Counted from the first letter of the stretch, positions 1-8,261 are shown. The stretch: 37,703 nt of DNA from Hyphomonadaceae bacterium (GCA_027485145.1 JAIXRO010000144.1:1-37703); one strand, 5' to 3'. A program made the numbers and translations. The notes: generated from the letters alone by a model not told the origin.

Positions 1-38
1 AAGTACGGGTCCTGACGAAGGGCGCTGAGCGTCTGCAT
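1..38 (-). CDS. possible 5' end of a gene leaving the window
   Basis: On the minus strand an ATG at 36-38 opens a frame that stays open to the window edge and reads MQTLSALRQDPY. I see no clear ribosome binding site in front of it, and twelve codons are too few to recognise a family. If real, the gene is transcribed away from the TonB receptor and would share the AT-rich upstream region with it. It could equally be a chance open stretch. Confidence 0.2.
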   Translation of the reverse strand, partial: MQTLSALRQDPY

Positions 39-215
39 GCGCGAAGTATAACGCCGGGCCCGGAGGGGGTGCGTTCGCGGCGGGGAAGTATCTTTTAAGC
101 CGTTGATCAGACGTGATATTTTGTTTCTGACGCGGCTGAGAACGTAGGCATAAGTGGCTTCATCTCTTACCCCGCGCCGGCGAGGCAGGGCCGGGCGGCG
201 TGGGATTTTGCGAAT

Positions 216-234
216 GAAATTAAGAATCATTCTC
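216..234 (+). promoter_or_regulatory. putative Fur box upstream of the siderophore receptor
   Basis: The 19 bases GAAATTAAGAATCATTCTC match the classical Fur box (GATAATGATAATCATTATC) at about 14 of 19 positions, including the central AATCATT. A partial second half-site (GAATGGTTCTCA) follows at 247-258. The stretch is strikingly AT-rich compared with its surroundings and lies about 70 bases before the receptor start. Fur bound to iron would be expected to repress the receptor and the overlapping PepSY gene in iron-replete cells. Some alphaproteobacteria use RirA or Irr instead, so the identity of the regulator is inferred. Confidence 0.65.
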
Positions 235-301
235 ATTTATAGTTGCGAATGGTTCTCAAGATTGTTAGGTCGCTCCCAGTTCAAAAACTGGCGGAGCGCT
301 C

Positions 302-2461
302 ATGAAACCCCATTCCTCATCCTTCCTCGTTCTTGCTGCGGCCCTCGGCGCGGCGGCCTTTGCCCCGGCCGCAGGGGCGCAGCAGCCGGGCACCGCGGCC
401 ATTCCGGCAGAAGAGACAGGGGAGGCGCGCCAGGAGACGGTGATCGTCACCTCGCGCGCCCAGGAACTCTACCGCGTGCGTGAGACGACGACCGGAAAGC
501 TGCCGACCGAGCCGTTGCTGTCGAGCCAGTCCATCGCCGTGATCAATTCCGAACTGATCGCTGATCAGGGCGCGCGCGACGCGCAGGACCTTTACCGCAA
601 CATCTCCGGCGTGACCGTTTTCAGCTATGCTGGCATCACGGCGCGTGGTTTCCGGCAGGAGTCGAATTTCTATGACGGCCTCCGCGGCGACCCGTATGCC
701 GGATTCTCGGTGCCGTCACTGTTCAACGTGGAGCGGGTCGAATTCCTGAAGGGGCCGGCGGGCATGCTCTATGGGGCCGGTGCACCGGGCGGCCTGTTCA
801 ATTACGTGACCAAGACACCGCAGGACGACTTTTCGGCCACCCTATCTGCCGTGTACGGAACAGAAGGCCGGAAGGGCGCCTCCTATGAAGTGACGGGCGC
901 CCTGCCCATCGACGGCGCGGCCGGGCGGCTCGGTGTTTTCTACGAGGACCAGACCGGCCCCCGCAAGAATGCCGGGAGCGAGATTTCCATCCTCGATACC
1001 GGCGTTCGCTTCGACCTCGGGTTTGCAGACCTGTCCCTCAAAGCGACGCGGTACGACCAGAGCCTGCAGGGCAATCGCCTGCGCGGTGTGATCACCGACA
1101 ACTTCGGAAACTTTCTCGCCGACCGGCGCTGGAACCATAACGAGGCGTCGGACTTCCTCGACCTGGAATCGAATGTCGTTCAGGCCACGCTGGCCGGCGA
1201 AGCCTTCGAAGGCCTCACCTGGGATGCCGGCCTGCGCTACAATGACGGCACAGAGACGCAGAATTATCACGAGCCCACGGGCCTGTTCGATTCCAACGGC
1301 GACGGCGTGATGGACGCAACCCGCCGCCAGTTCCGCGACCAGTACCGCCGGAATGAAAGCGTGAGCTTCGGCACCAACGCGATCTGGTCGAAGGCTCTCG
1401 GGGCGGTCGAAAACCGCCTGCTGGTGGGCGCCGACTGGTACAAGCTCGATGCCTTCCTCTCGAGCGTTCTGGTGAACGGAACGAATGTCGCCGCAGTCAC
1501 ACGCCCGTCACCGCTCAGCTTGCTGAACCCGGTCTATGGCGTGACCAACCCCGCCGCCTATGTCCGGCCGGCCGCCGCGCTGACCGACAGCCAGCAGACG
1601 CGCTATGGCTATTACGCCCTGAACGAAGCGACGCTCGGTCCGGTCATCGGCCTCCTCGGCGTGCGCCAGGACACGTTCGAAGACGTCAACAGCCTCACCG
1701 GCCAGACCTTCGAAGACGAGGCGACGACCTACCGTGCCGGCCTTGTCTACCGGGTGCGCGACGACATTTCCCTGTTTGGTCAGTGGTCGGAGAGTTATGA
1801 GCCGCAGGCGGTCGCCAGCCAGAACCCGCTCGCGGGCGGCCCCTTCGAGCCGACATCGGGCGAGAGCTATGAAGGCGGTGTGAAGACCGCGCTGCTGGAT
1901 GGCCGGGTCCAGTCGTCTGCCGCCGTGTACCGAATCGTGCGCAGCAACATCCTGCAGGCCGATCCGCGCGGGGACGTGGACGGCGACGGGGTCAATGACC
2001 AGATCGCCTTCGCCGAGATCACCAGCGAGGGTTTCGAGCTGGATGTGACGGCCGACATCACCCGAAACTGGGTGGGCACGGTCTCCTACGCCTACAATGA
2101 TACCGTGATCTCCAGGACAAACGGGCGGACGGCGCTCACCAACGCGGTCGGCGACAAGTTTGCGAACGCGCCGGAGCATGAGCTGGGGTTCTGGACGCGC
2201 TATCAGGTGCCGGCCTGGAACACGGCGTTCGCGATTGGCGGCGATTATGTGGATGTGCGCCAGAGCCTCAGCGGCCAGAAAGTGCGGCCGTACATGATCT
2301 TCGACGCCTCGATCATCTACGAGATCGACGACTGGAAAGGTCTGCTGCGGATCGACAACCTGTTCGATCAAACCTACGCCGCCGGCGGCTTCTCGGCGAC
2401 CACCGGACACTTTCCGGGAGACCCGCGCGCCGTGATGCTCGAGATCAGCCGGAAGTGGTGA
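302..2461 (+). CDS. TonB-dependent siderophore receptor
   Basis: Outer-membrane, proton-motive-force-driven importer for a ferric siderophore (719 residues, normal length). A signal peptide occupies roughly residues 1-26. A TonB-box-like segment (ETVIVTSRA) follows near residue 45, then the plug domain at about 60-190 (NVERVEFLKGPAGMLYGAGA is typical plug sequence) and a 22-strand-type barrel to the C terminus. The last residue is W, preceded by basic residues, in keeping with outer-membrane barrel ends. The ATG has GGCGGAG about six bases upstream. The gene overlaps the following PepSY membrane protein by four bases, and a Fur-box-like site lies upstream, so iron-repressed co-expression is likely. 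The siderophore class (catecholate or hydroxamate) cannot be read from the sequence. Much of this region is also open on the minus strand, which I take as a high-GC artefact. Confidence 0.93.
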   Translation: MKPHSSSFLVLAAALGAAAFAPAAGAQQPGTAAIPAEETGEARQETVIVTSRAQELYRVRETTTGKLPTEPLLSSQSIAVINSELIADQGARDAQDLYRNISGVTVFSYAGITARGFRQESNFYDGLRGDPYAGFSVPSLFNVERVEFLKGPAGMLYGAGAPGGLFNYVTKTPQDDFSATLSAVYGTEGRKGASYEVTGALPIDGAAGRLGVFYEDQTGPRKNAGSEISILDTGVRFDLGFADLSLKATRYDQSLQGNRLRGVITDNFGNFLADRRWNHNEASDFLDLESNVVQATLAGEAFEGLTWDAGLRYNDGTETQNYHEPTGLFDSNGDGVMDATRRQFRDQYRRNESVSFGTNAIWSKALGAVENRLLVGADWYKLDAFLSSVLVNGTNVAAVTRPSPLSLLNPVYGVTNPAAYVRPAAALTDSQQTRYGYYALNEATLGPVIGLLGVRQDTFEDVNSLTGQTFEDEATTYRAGLVYRVRDDISLFGQWSESYEPQAVASQNPLAGGPFEPTSGESYEGGVKTALLDGRVQSSAAVYRIVRSNILQADPRGDVDGDGVNDQIAFAEITSEGFELDVTADITRNWVGTVSYAYNDTVISRTNGRTALTNAVGDKFANAPEHELGFWTRYQVPAWNTAFAIGGDYVDVRQSLSGQKVRPYMIFDASIIYEIDDWKGLLRIDNLFDQTYAAGGFSATTGHFPGDPRAVMLEISRKW

Positions 2462-3678
2462 CAGCGGACGGGCCCGGCCGGCGGCGCAAGGCGGGGACCC
2501 GTCTCTGGTGGCGCGTGCACCAGTGGGCGGGGCTGCAGGCCTCGCTGTTCCTGACCTTCGTATTCCTGACCGGGACACTGGCAGTGTTTTCCCACGAAAT
2601 CGACTGGGCGCTGCGCCCCGCCATGTGGGTCAATCCGTCCGAGGTGTCGCCGCCGGCCAGCTGGGGCGATGTGGCCGCGGCGGTCGCGGCGCATGATCCG
2701 CAGGCGGAGGTGATCAGCCTCAATGCGCCGCTGCATCCGGCCGCGGCCATCGACGCCCTGATCCGGTCCGAGGGCGAGGCGCCGCGGCATGTTTATGTCC
2801 ATCCGGGTACGGCTGAAATCCTGGGGGAGGGCGATTGGGCCGGCGTGCAGCGCTTCCTGCGCAACACCCACCGGCATCTGATGATCGACGTGAAATATGG
2901 TGTGTCGATCGTCTCGGTTTCCGCCCTGCTGCTGCTGGTCTCGCTGGTGACGTCATTTGCTGTCTACAAGCAGTGGTGGCACGGCTTTTTCCGCTGGCCG
3001 CGCGGGCGCACGCTGCGCGCGCTGATCGGGGATGTGCACCGGTTCATCGGGCTCTGGTCGATCTGGTTCATCGCGGTCTTCATCCTCACCGGTCTCTGGT
3101 ATCTCGTCGAAGTCTGGGGCGGCAATGCCCCGATCCCGCCGCGGCCCGAACGTGCCGCCGCCAGCGCGTTACCGGCGCCGACCACGCAAGGCGCCGCGCT
3201 GGACCGCGGCCTCGCACTGGCCCGCGACGCGCTGCCGGGATTCCGCGTCGCCTCGATCATTGCGCCGGACCCGGACTTTCCGGTCTTCGCCGTGCAGGGC
3301 CATACAGGGCGCGCCATCCTCGTGCGCCCGCGCGTCGATGCGGTCTGGATCGATGCGGCCACCGGCGATCTGATTGGCGGAATCGACCCGCGCACGCTGA
3401 CTCTCCACCAGCGGATTTCGGAGGCCGCCGACCCGCTGCATTTCGGCACCTTCGGCGGCTATTGGACGAAGACGATCTGGTTCCTGTTCGGCGCGGCGCT
3501 GACCGCGATGGCGGCGACGGGCGTGGTCATCCACGCCTTGCGGATTGCCCGCAGCGAGACCGGCAAGCCGGGCAAGGCGCGCGTCCTGGGGGCGGCCTGG
3601 CGCGCCATGGGCCGGACCCGGTGGATCGCGCTGGCCCTTTGCCTCCTGCCCCTGCTGCTCGCGCCGTTTGTCCTTTGA
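2458..3678 (+). CDS. PepSY-associated transmembrane protein, iron-uptake partner
   Basis: Inner-membrane protein of the PepSY_TM family (PiuB/FsrB-like), about 406 residues. It starts with a basic stretch and a first membrane helix near residues 22-45, preceded by the family motif WRVHQWAGLQ. Further helices lie at about 150-172, 200-222, 345-367 and 385-405, with a large periplasmic part between. Conserved histidines (RVHQW, HRFIG, RNTHRHL) could bind haem, as proposed for ferric-siderophore reductases of this family. I chose the GTG at 2458 because it forms a GTGA overlap with the receptor stop; a GTG one codon earlier is possible. Family members next to TonB receptors are thought to reduce or help release iron from the imported siderophore in the periplasm. 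That role is inferred from family and context. Confidence 0.88.
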   Translation: MTADGPGRRRKAGTRLWWRVHQWAGLQASLFLTFVFLTGTLAVFSHEIDWALRPAMWVNPSEVSPPASWGDVAAAVAAHDPQAEVISLNAPLHPAAAIDALIRSEGEAPRHVYVHPGTAEILGEGDWAGVQRFLRNTHRHLMIDVKYGVSIVSVSALLLLVSLVTSFAVYKQWWHGFFRWPRGRTLRALIGDVHRFIGLWSIWFIAVFILTGLWYLVEVWGGNAPIPPRPERAAASALPAPTTQGAALDRGLALARDALPGFRVASIIAPDPDFPVFAVQGHTGRAILVRPRVDAVWIDAATGDLIGGIDPRTLTLHQRISEAADPLHFGTFGGYWTKTIWFLFGAALTAMAATGVVIHALRIARSETGKPGKARVLGAAWRAMGRTRWIALALCLLPLLLAPFVL

Positions 3679-3767
3679 ATCCGGCTTTGGGGCGCCGGCG
3701 GCGCCCGCACTCAGTTTCCCCGTTGACCGAAGCGCCGCCGGACCGTAATAGCCCGCTCCTACCCCGT

Positions 3768-3852
3768 GCCCAGATGGCGGAATTGGTAGACGCACTAGCT
3801 TCAGGTGCTAGCGCTGCAAGGCGTGGAGGTTCGAGTCCTCTTCTGGGCACCA
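3768..3852 (+). tRNA. tRNA-Leu(CAG)
   Basis: 85-base class II tRNA. The acceptor stem GCCCAGA pairs exactly with TCTGGGC, followed by discriminator A and an encoded CCA. The D-loop carries AATTGGTAGACGC. The anticodon stem CTAGC/GCTAG encloses loop TTCAGGT, so the anticodon is CAG, reading CUG leucine codons. The long variable arm typical of leucine tRNAs and the T-arm GGAGG-TTCGAGT-CCTC are present. Its 3' 19 bases are the left attachment site of the island that follows; because the crossover restores these bases, the gene stays intact. Confidence 0.97.
3834..3852 (+). repeat. attL: 3' end of tRNA-Leu, left island boundary
   Basis: AGTCCTCTTCTGGGCACCA, covering the T-arm 3' strand, acceptor 3' strand and CCA, occurs again without mismatch at 19302-19320 in the same orientation. 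The base before the match differs (G here, A at the right copy) and so does the base after it (A here, T there), so the identity block is exactly 19 bases. The 3' ends of tRNA genes are classical targets of tyrosine integrases, and an integrase remnant starts about 185 bases downstream. Confidence 0.92.
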
Positions 3853-3854
3853 AG

Positions 3855-3878
3855 CCGCTCTCCGGAGCGGTTTTTTAC
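3855..3878 (+). terminator. Rho-independent terminator after tRNA-Leu
   Basis: CCGCTC-TCC-GGAGCGG followed by six T residues immediately downstream of the tRNA CCA. Because it lies inside the left island boundary, it is supplied by the island. The original chromosomal downstream sequence should now lie beyond 19320, where I see no comparable hairpin with a T run. Confidence 0.8.
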
Positions 3879-3927
3879 GTCCAAATTTTGAATCAACATT
3901 AATAAAAACAAGCGCTTAGGAATTTTT

Positions 3928-3947
3928 CGGCGTCCGCCGGCGTCCGC
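3928..3947 (+). repeat. tandem 10-mer, possible integrase arm site
   Basis: CGGCGTCCGC occurs twice head to tail, followed by a third degenerate copy (TTGCTTCCGC). It sits between attL and the integrase remnant, where arm-type binding sites of tyrosine integrases are normally found. The function is inferred from position only. Confidence 0.35.
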
Positions 3948-4037
3948 TTGCTTCCGCCTGAAGCCAGCCAATTCTCGGGCATCGGGTCTGGCTTTCTGGC
4001 ATTCTGTGCACGGAGAAGCAGAAGGTGATGCCAGAAA

Positions 4038-4565
4038 ATGCCATTGACCGACATGAAGATACGGGCGCTGAAACCCGAGCCGAAGGTTCGCAGATATGCG
4101 GATGGCGGGAACATGTACCTCCAAGTCATGCCATACGGCTCAAAGCTCTGGAAAATGGCGTACAGTTTTGGCGGAAAGCAGAAGACCCTGTCTTTCGGAA
4201 AATACCCGGTGACCACCCTCGCGAGGACGCGGGAGCTCCGAGAAGAAGCCAAAGCCCTGCTGCAGGCCGGGATTGATCCCATTGAGCAGGCGAGGGAGGT
4301 CGAAGCGGTGCGTCAGGCCGAATACGGAAACCTGTTCGCTGATATCGCCGCTGAGCTTCTGGATAAGAACTTCCAGGAAGGCCTTGCTGAAGTCAACCGC
4401 TTCAAGAAGCGCTGGCTTATCGGGATCGCGAACGCGGATCTCGGCCACATGCCGAAGGGCATTTGTCAGATCCTGCTGGTTCAGCGCGAAGGCGCTAGCG
4501 ATTGCCATGGCCTTGTTGCCGGTCGCCACCGAGTTGGGGGGCGCGGCTTCGGGCGGAACACTTAA
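4038..4565 (+). pseudogene. truncated P4-type tyrosine integrase
   Basis: The first ~140 residues are a good match to the N-terminal part of P4-family integrases. MPLTDMKIRALKPEPKVRRY begins the DUF4102 arm-binding domain, continuing with YADGGNMYLQV, GKQKTLSFGKYP and the core-binding start (FADIAAELLD through ADLGHMP). After about 4455 the family pattern ends abruptly: the remaining ~40 residues (GICQILLVQREG onward) do not resemble an integrase. The catalytic domain with its R-H-R-Y residues is absent; a full-length protein would be about 400 residues. The break looks like a deletion or recombination junction rather than a point frameshift, because no integrase continuation is visible in the other frames. 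The orientation away from the tRNA, just inside attL, is the usual arrangement for this element type. Confidence 0.82.
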
Positions 4566-4687
4566 ATTGAGACAAAAATGTCATAATCTGGGCGTGAACC
4601 CGCTGTACTTGACCGGTAGTCTGATCGAACTCGAGACAGGCTTGGCGAATCTCTCGAAGATGTATTTCCCAAAGGGGGAATGACTCC

Positions 4688-5353
4688 ATGGGATTACCTT
4701 CCTGTACAAGGCCGACACCGATCTCTCACAGACCGTATCAATACTGTCTTTTTGAAAGTTGGGACGTGATTGCGGATGAAACAGCTACGGGAGCATCTCA
4801 AAACCCGTCAGGGCAGGCCGCTCTGACGGTGGGTTTCTCGCGCGACGACAGCTTGCCTGTCATCGACCACGAAGAATTGAAACACACTTATTACAAGGAT
4901 CTTGCCGCAGAGCAGCGCGACCTCCTTCGAAAGACCAAGTCTATCAAGGATGTGTATGCCTACGATCTGAAGGGCCGTCGTATGAATTATTGTGGCGGCT
5001 ACATAGATCTGACGACGGTCAGGTTAAGGGAGTTCGTCGAGCCTGCGGTGTCTGCCTTACTTTTTCGGTGTGGGTACATCACCATTTGCGATATCTCGCG
5101 CGACGTTAAACAGGGGATCGGCACTATCCCTGGCATCGGAGCAATGAGGCTCGCTCAGATTGAGTTAGGATTGGTGCATTACGGTCTGCGGTTCCTAACA
5201 CTTCAAGAACGAAATGCCGGGACCATATTTGACGGCGAAGGTTTTGCGGCTAACTTTGCAAGTCTCTTGCGCCACGATGAAATACATTCGCGCAGACAAT
5301 CATTTAAGCTGATAGCAGGTTGCCGGCAAAAACCGGAAGAACCGGGTTCCTGA
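4688..5353 (+). CDS. unrecognised protein with RNA polymerase alpha-CTD-like C-terminal half
   Basis: A 221-residue open frame with AAGGGGGA eight bases before the ATG. The N-terminal ~60 residues look like no family I know and may be a chance extension. From about residue 130 the pattern LLFRCGYITICDISRDVK, then GIGTIPGIGAMRLAQIELGL, resembles the helix-hairpin-helix fold of the RNA polymerase alpha C-terminal domain (region of weak conservation, IPGIG hairpin, then an amphipathic helix). Such orphan alpha-CTD-like domains occur in accessory genes and can bind DNA or sigma/activator proteins. The gene overlaps the end of the convergent unknown gene by about 50 bases. The coding call is reasonable; the alpha-CTD similarity is an inference from pattern alone. 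Confidence 0.5.
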   Translation: MGLPSCTRPTPISHRPYQYCLFESWDVIADETATGASQNPSGQAALTVGFSRDDSLPVIDHEELKHTYYKDLAAEQRDLLRKTKSIKDVYAYDLKGRRMNYCGGYIDLTTVRLREFVEPAVSALLFRCGYITICDISRDVKQGIGTIPGIGAMRLAQIELGLVHYGLRFLTLQERNAGTIFDGEGFAANFASLLRHDEIHSRRQSFKLIAGCRQKPEEPGS

Positions 5354-6170
5354 TCGGATAATCGGTGCAGCTGTAGTGAATCGACTTACGCTTTGCTGCA
5401 CCTCTGTAAGTCCAGTCGATATCTAAGGGGCAAAGAGCATCGAGCGGGGGGACCATCTCTTCCCGGTTCGTCTTCTCGAACAGCTTAACAAGGCAAAGGC
5501 GCAAATGCTTTGCAGTAAACGTTGTAATGCGACAGGCAGATGTTGCGGGATTCTTCCCTGAAGCGGTCAGCAGTTGGTGGATCACGAGGTCACCTTGGAT
5601 CGGTGTACCGGATCCGGTGCGGAAGCCATTGAAGAAGCGGTTGTACTGCTCGGCCTTGTTGATCTGTCGATCCTCAAGAATGGCTTTAAGCAAAGGCGGA
5701 CATGCAATCCGCAGGCTGGGAACTACTGAATTGTCTGGAAGACCGTTTCCCAGTCCGGCACCCTCCAGCTCTTTGCCAAGCGGCGTTTGCCGGAAAGAGT
5801 CATTCTTGAGGCAAGCATTGATCCAAGCCGCCGTTATCAGCGTCGTGGGTTCTTTCTGAGGGTGCAGCGCTTCATTTACGCTTGCACTATCGACGATCCG
5901 CTCCGCCTCTACAGCGATTGATGACTGCCATGCATTGACGAGACCGCTGACGGATTTGATCGCTTCTCGCTGTTCATTCGACAGAACAATATAGCAGTAT
6001 TTGTACTTGCGCTTGAGGGGCAGCTTTCTGAGCGTGTTCAGGCCATCGGACACGATCCGATTGAGCTCTGGAGTTTCAGCCGTCAACCAGGCTTCGAAGT
6101 CAAGCTCCTGGCTTCCACTGCTGTTCCGAACGACGCTACCGGACGCAGTTCTAAATTCGGGAAGCGCCAC
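5304..6170 (-). CDS. hypothetical protein (288 aa)
   Basis: A cytoplasmic-looking protein with no signal peptide or membrane helix. The start is a GTG with a weak GAGAG upstream. Composition is ordinary and the frame is long in a region of moderate GC, so it is probably coding. I recognise no catalytic motif. The N-terminal half contains a basic stretch (LRKLPLKRKYKYCY) and the C-terminal half several Cys/His residues (CRITTFTAKHLRLCL, SIHYSCTDYP) without a clear zinc-binding spacing. It converges with and overlaps the end of the upstream plus-strand gene. No function can be given; as island cargo it may belong to the element's own biology. Confidence 0.55.
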   Translation of the reverse strand: MALPEFRTASGSVVRNSSGSQELDFEAWLTAETPELNRIVSDGLNTLRKLPLKRKYKYCYIVLSNEQREAIKSVSGLVNAWQSSIAVEAERIVDSASVNEALHPQKEPTTLITAAWINACLKNDSFRQTPLGKELEGAGLGNGLPDNSVVPSLRIACPPLLKAILEDRQINKAEQYNRFFNGFRTGSGTPIQGDLVIHQLLTASGKNPATSACRITTFTAKHLRLCLVKLFEKTNREEMVPPLDALCPLDIDWTYRGAAKRKSIHYSCTDYPIRNPVLPVFAGNLLSA

Positions 6171-6233
6171 AGCAATCTCTCAAATTCAACCGGCTTAAAA
6201 TCAGCAAATACGGTTAATGCAAAAGATGCGAAA

Positions 6234-6515
6234 ATGTCAAACCCCAAAAACCCCAAAAAGGCAAAAACTGTACTTTTCAAGTGCGAGCCAAAGGGGGGAA
6301 CTGCGATGCCACAGCCTGTCCGAAATTCTAGAAATCGCGAACGCTTCATCGTTGAAGAACCTTTCGCTTCGCCAAACGCAACGATGAGAAAACGCGAAAC
6401 CGCGCCAAATGTGCGCAAAGAGGAAACTCTCCACAACCGGTACAATCGAGAAGAAAAAAAGTTTGAATTCAAAAAGAACTTGAGGAACATAAGTCAGGGT
6501 ACGGACATATGTTGA
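6234..6515 (+). CDS. possible small basic protein
   Basis: A 93-residue frame, lysine/arginine-rich (MSNPKNPKKAKTVLF at the start, EEKKFEFKKNLRN near the end), with no recognisable domain. The upstream sequence GATGCGAAA is a poor ribosome site. A competing frame on the other strand covers the same bases. The interval 6171-6592 would otherwise be non-coding, so I list the frame as a weak candidate only. Confidence 0.22.
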   Translation: MSNPKNPKKAKTVLFKCEPKGGTAMPQPVRNSRNRERFIVEEPFASPNATMRKRETAPNVRKEETLHNRYNREEKKFEFKKNLRNISQGTDIC

Positions 6516-6592
6516 GATCAGAGCTGAATTACTTCAGGTGTACTTGAGCGCGCCGCAGACAGGATCGCGCCAGACACGGAAGGATGCAAAAC

Positions 6593-7192
6593 ATGCTTTA
6601 TCTCACGGGAAAATGGGCTGCGCCGTCGATGGCGTGTTGTTTTGAATCGGTAAGCAAGTCGTTGTCAGTTGCTGCCGCGGCCCTCGTCTTCGTTGGTAAT
6701 GCCGCCGCTCAGGTTGTGGATCGCGAAAGAGTGGTTGGTGCCGCTATCGACTTTGTTGCGGAACAAGAGGCGTTTGAGTCCTGTCCCTATGACGATCTGC
6801 GCCCGTGGATTTCACTTCAGCCGGGAGACAAGGTTGAAGGCACGCTGACCGTTGGCTTTGGGTCGACAGGTCCGCATGTGAAGATCGGTAAATGCATCGA
6901 TGAAGGGGAAGCACGTAGGCTTCTCGAAACTGAGGTCAATAGGGTTCTGGACGTGATCGAGGACGAACTCGGGCTCGCCCTGCCTGTGGGTGACTGGATT
7001 GCGTTCGTCAGTTTGAGTTATAACATCGGCGTTGATGCTTTCCGCAAATCTACCGCGCTAGAGCGTTATAGGGCAGGTGAATGTCACGAGGCGGCGTCTG
7101 CGCTTCTTTGGTGGAACAAGTCGAAGGGGCGCGTTCTTGCAGGGCTGGTTAGTAGACGCGCCGTGGAAGCTAGTTTGATGTGCGTAGTCTGA
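6593..7192 (+). CDS. exported GH24 (T4-type) lysozyme/muramidase
   Basis: Predicted to hydrolyse the beta-1,4 bond between N-acetylmuramic acid and N-acetylglucosamine. The GH24 active-site layout E-x8-D...T is visible: E59 and D68 in EAFESCPYDD, then T86 in GTLTVGFG. About 12 residues (PWISLQPGDKVE) are inserted between the D and T segments, and the usual GYGHT is GFGST. The later helix FVSLSYNIGVDAFRKST is characteristic of the family (SF.YN.G...F..ST). A hydrophobic segment ending GNAAAQ at about residues 22-40 is a signal peptide or signal-anchor. ATG 6593 is preferred because GGAAGGA lies eight bases upstream; the in-frame ATG at 6584 overlaps that site. No holin or spanin is visible nearby, so this is not an ordinary prophage lysis module. 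Confidence 0.8.
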   Translation: MLYLTGKWAAPSMACCFESVSKSLSVAAAALVFVGNAAAQVVDRERVVGAAIDFVAEQEAFESCPYDDLRPWISLQPGDKVEGTLTVGFGSTGPHVKIGKCIDEGEARRLLETEVNRVLDVIEDELGLALPVGDWIAFVSLSYNIGVDAFRKSTALERYRAGECHEAASALLWWNKSKGRVLAGLVSRRAVEASLMCVV

Positions 7193-7332
7193 ACCTGAAG
7201 ATCGATGTCCGGGTTTGGTGTTTGCGGTGGACTCAAGCCATAAACTTAATGAATGGCTAAGTTGCGACCCGGGACACCTACTTTTGGGAGACGATGGGTG
7301 TTGCAAGCGCCAGAAAACTCCGAATGAGAGAC

Positions 7333-7938
7333 CTAGCCGTCATCGTGCGAGACAAGGCGTTTGAATGTCGAGGGCGCGCGAGAGGTCAACGCCCCTGAGC
7401 CGTTCTCCCGCGAGGGATCGACGCCGGATGAACGATGCCAAAGTTCTGCACGAAGTCGCGCGGGTGATGGGTCAGACGTTGGATTCGGGTGGGCCGACCG
7501 TGGAGGCCGTTCTTCTTCGACATACTGTTCCAACATGCCAATGATTGCGATCATCTCAGTGCCGAGCGCGAGCTCCTGAAGATAAATTTTGAGGCTTGCG
7601 CTCGTAAACGCTTCGTCCGGGTAAGGAAAGAAGCCCGCCTCGTGAATGACCCGGAGCCGTTGCGCGACCTCAGTGGTCGTCAGTTTCTCTCCGGGTAGCT
7701 CATTGAGATAGTCCCGGAGATCTTCAACAGCGATCGAAGTATAGGCTGCGGAGATCAGAATGACTTCGCGAGTCCCTTCCCATTTTTGCCAGGGCCCGGT
7801 GTTACGATCGACGGCATTGAGAATATCGCGTGCGAGATTGTCCTGAAAGTAGGGGGCCCGGACGTGTCGGAGCGAAGGGCTTTTTGTGAAGCTATGAAGC
7901 TGTCGTTTGATTTCCCATAGCCTTTCGTCCTCAGCCAT
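7333..7938 (-). CDS. hypothetical protein (~201 aa)
   Basis: A soluble, predominantly helical-looking protein with no signal peptide. Recognisable segments are only compositional: an N-terminal MAEDERLWEIKRQL, a central LISAAYTSIAVEDLRDYLNE, and a C-terminal Pro/Ser/Arg-rich tail (from about residue 145) that is probably disordered. I placed the start at the ATG at 7938, with GAGGG about ten bases upstream; the same frame is open to a GTG at 8001. No family assignment is possible. The gene is flanked by two short gene-free gaps and points away from the exported-hydrolase operon. Confidence 0.5.
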   Translation of the reverse strand: MAEDERLWEIKRQLHSFTKSPSLRHVRAPYFQDNLARDILNAVDRNTGPWQKWEGTREVILISAAYTSIAVEDLRDYLNELPGEKLTTTEVAQRLRVIHEAGFFPYPDEAFTSASLKIYLQELALGTEMIAIIGMLEQYVEEERPPRSAHPNPTSDPSPARLRAELWHRSSGVDPSRENGSGALTSRAPSTFKRLVSHDDG

Positions 7939-8261
7939 TTCGAACTTACCCTCTTTTCCTTTTGACCAGCCGATTGAGAAATGGCTTGTCTCGTGCTCCA
8001 CCAGAACCCTGCTTAGGCGCTTCCAGCTTTGCGAGACGGTTTCAGATCAGAAAGTCTATTGGGCGGTCTTCCGGATGTCCTGGAAACTCAAACCGGTAGT
8101 GGTCTAGACTTTGGCATCAGAGCGAAAAAGTGCAAAAGTCTCGAATTGAATCGGGGACACTAGGGTCAGGTCAATGCAACGAAATAGTATCGTCAAGGTA
8201 GACTAACAGCCCAACTTGTGAAACCGTTGCGTTCTGAAATTCGATCTTCGGGGGCGGGGGC

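Noticed and set aside
4140-4529. Minus-strand frame at the integrase break
   Set aside because: Most of it is antisense to integrase sequence. The first ~25 residues could be a fragment of another gene joined at the deletion point, but they are too short to assign.
6083-6490. Minus-strand frame of 135 codons
   Set aside because: Phe/Arg-rich translation without domain pattern or ribosome site; it overlaps the start of the better-supported 288-residue minus-strand gene.
8120-8175. GGGGACACTAGGGTC-like sequence as an IS or RAYT end
   Set aside because: No transposase gene, no matching inverted partner and no target duplication seen nearby.
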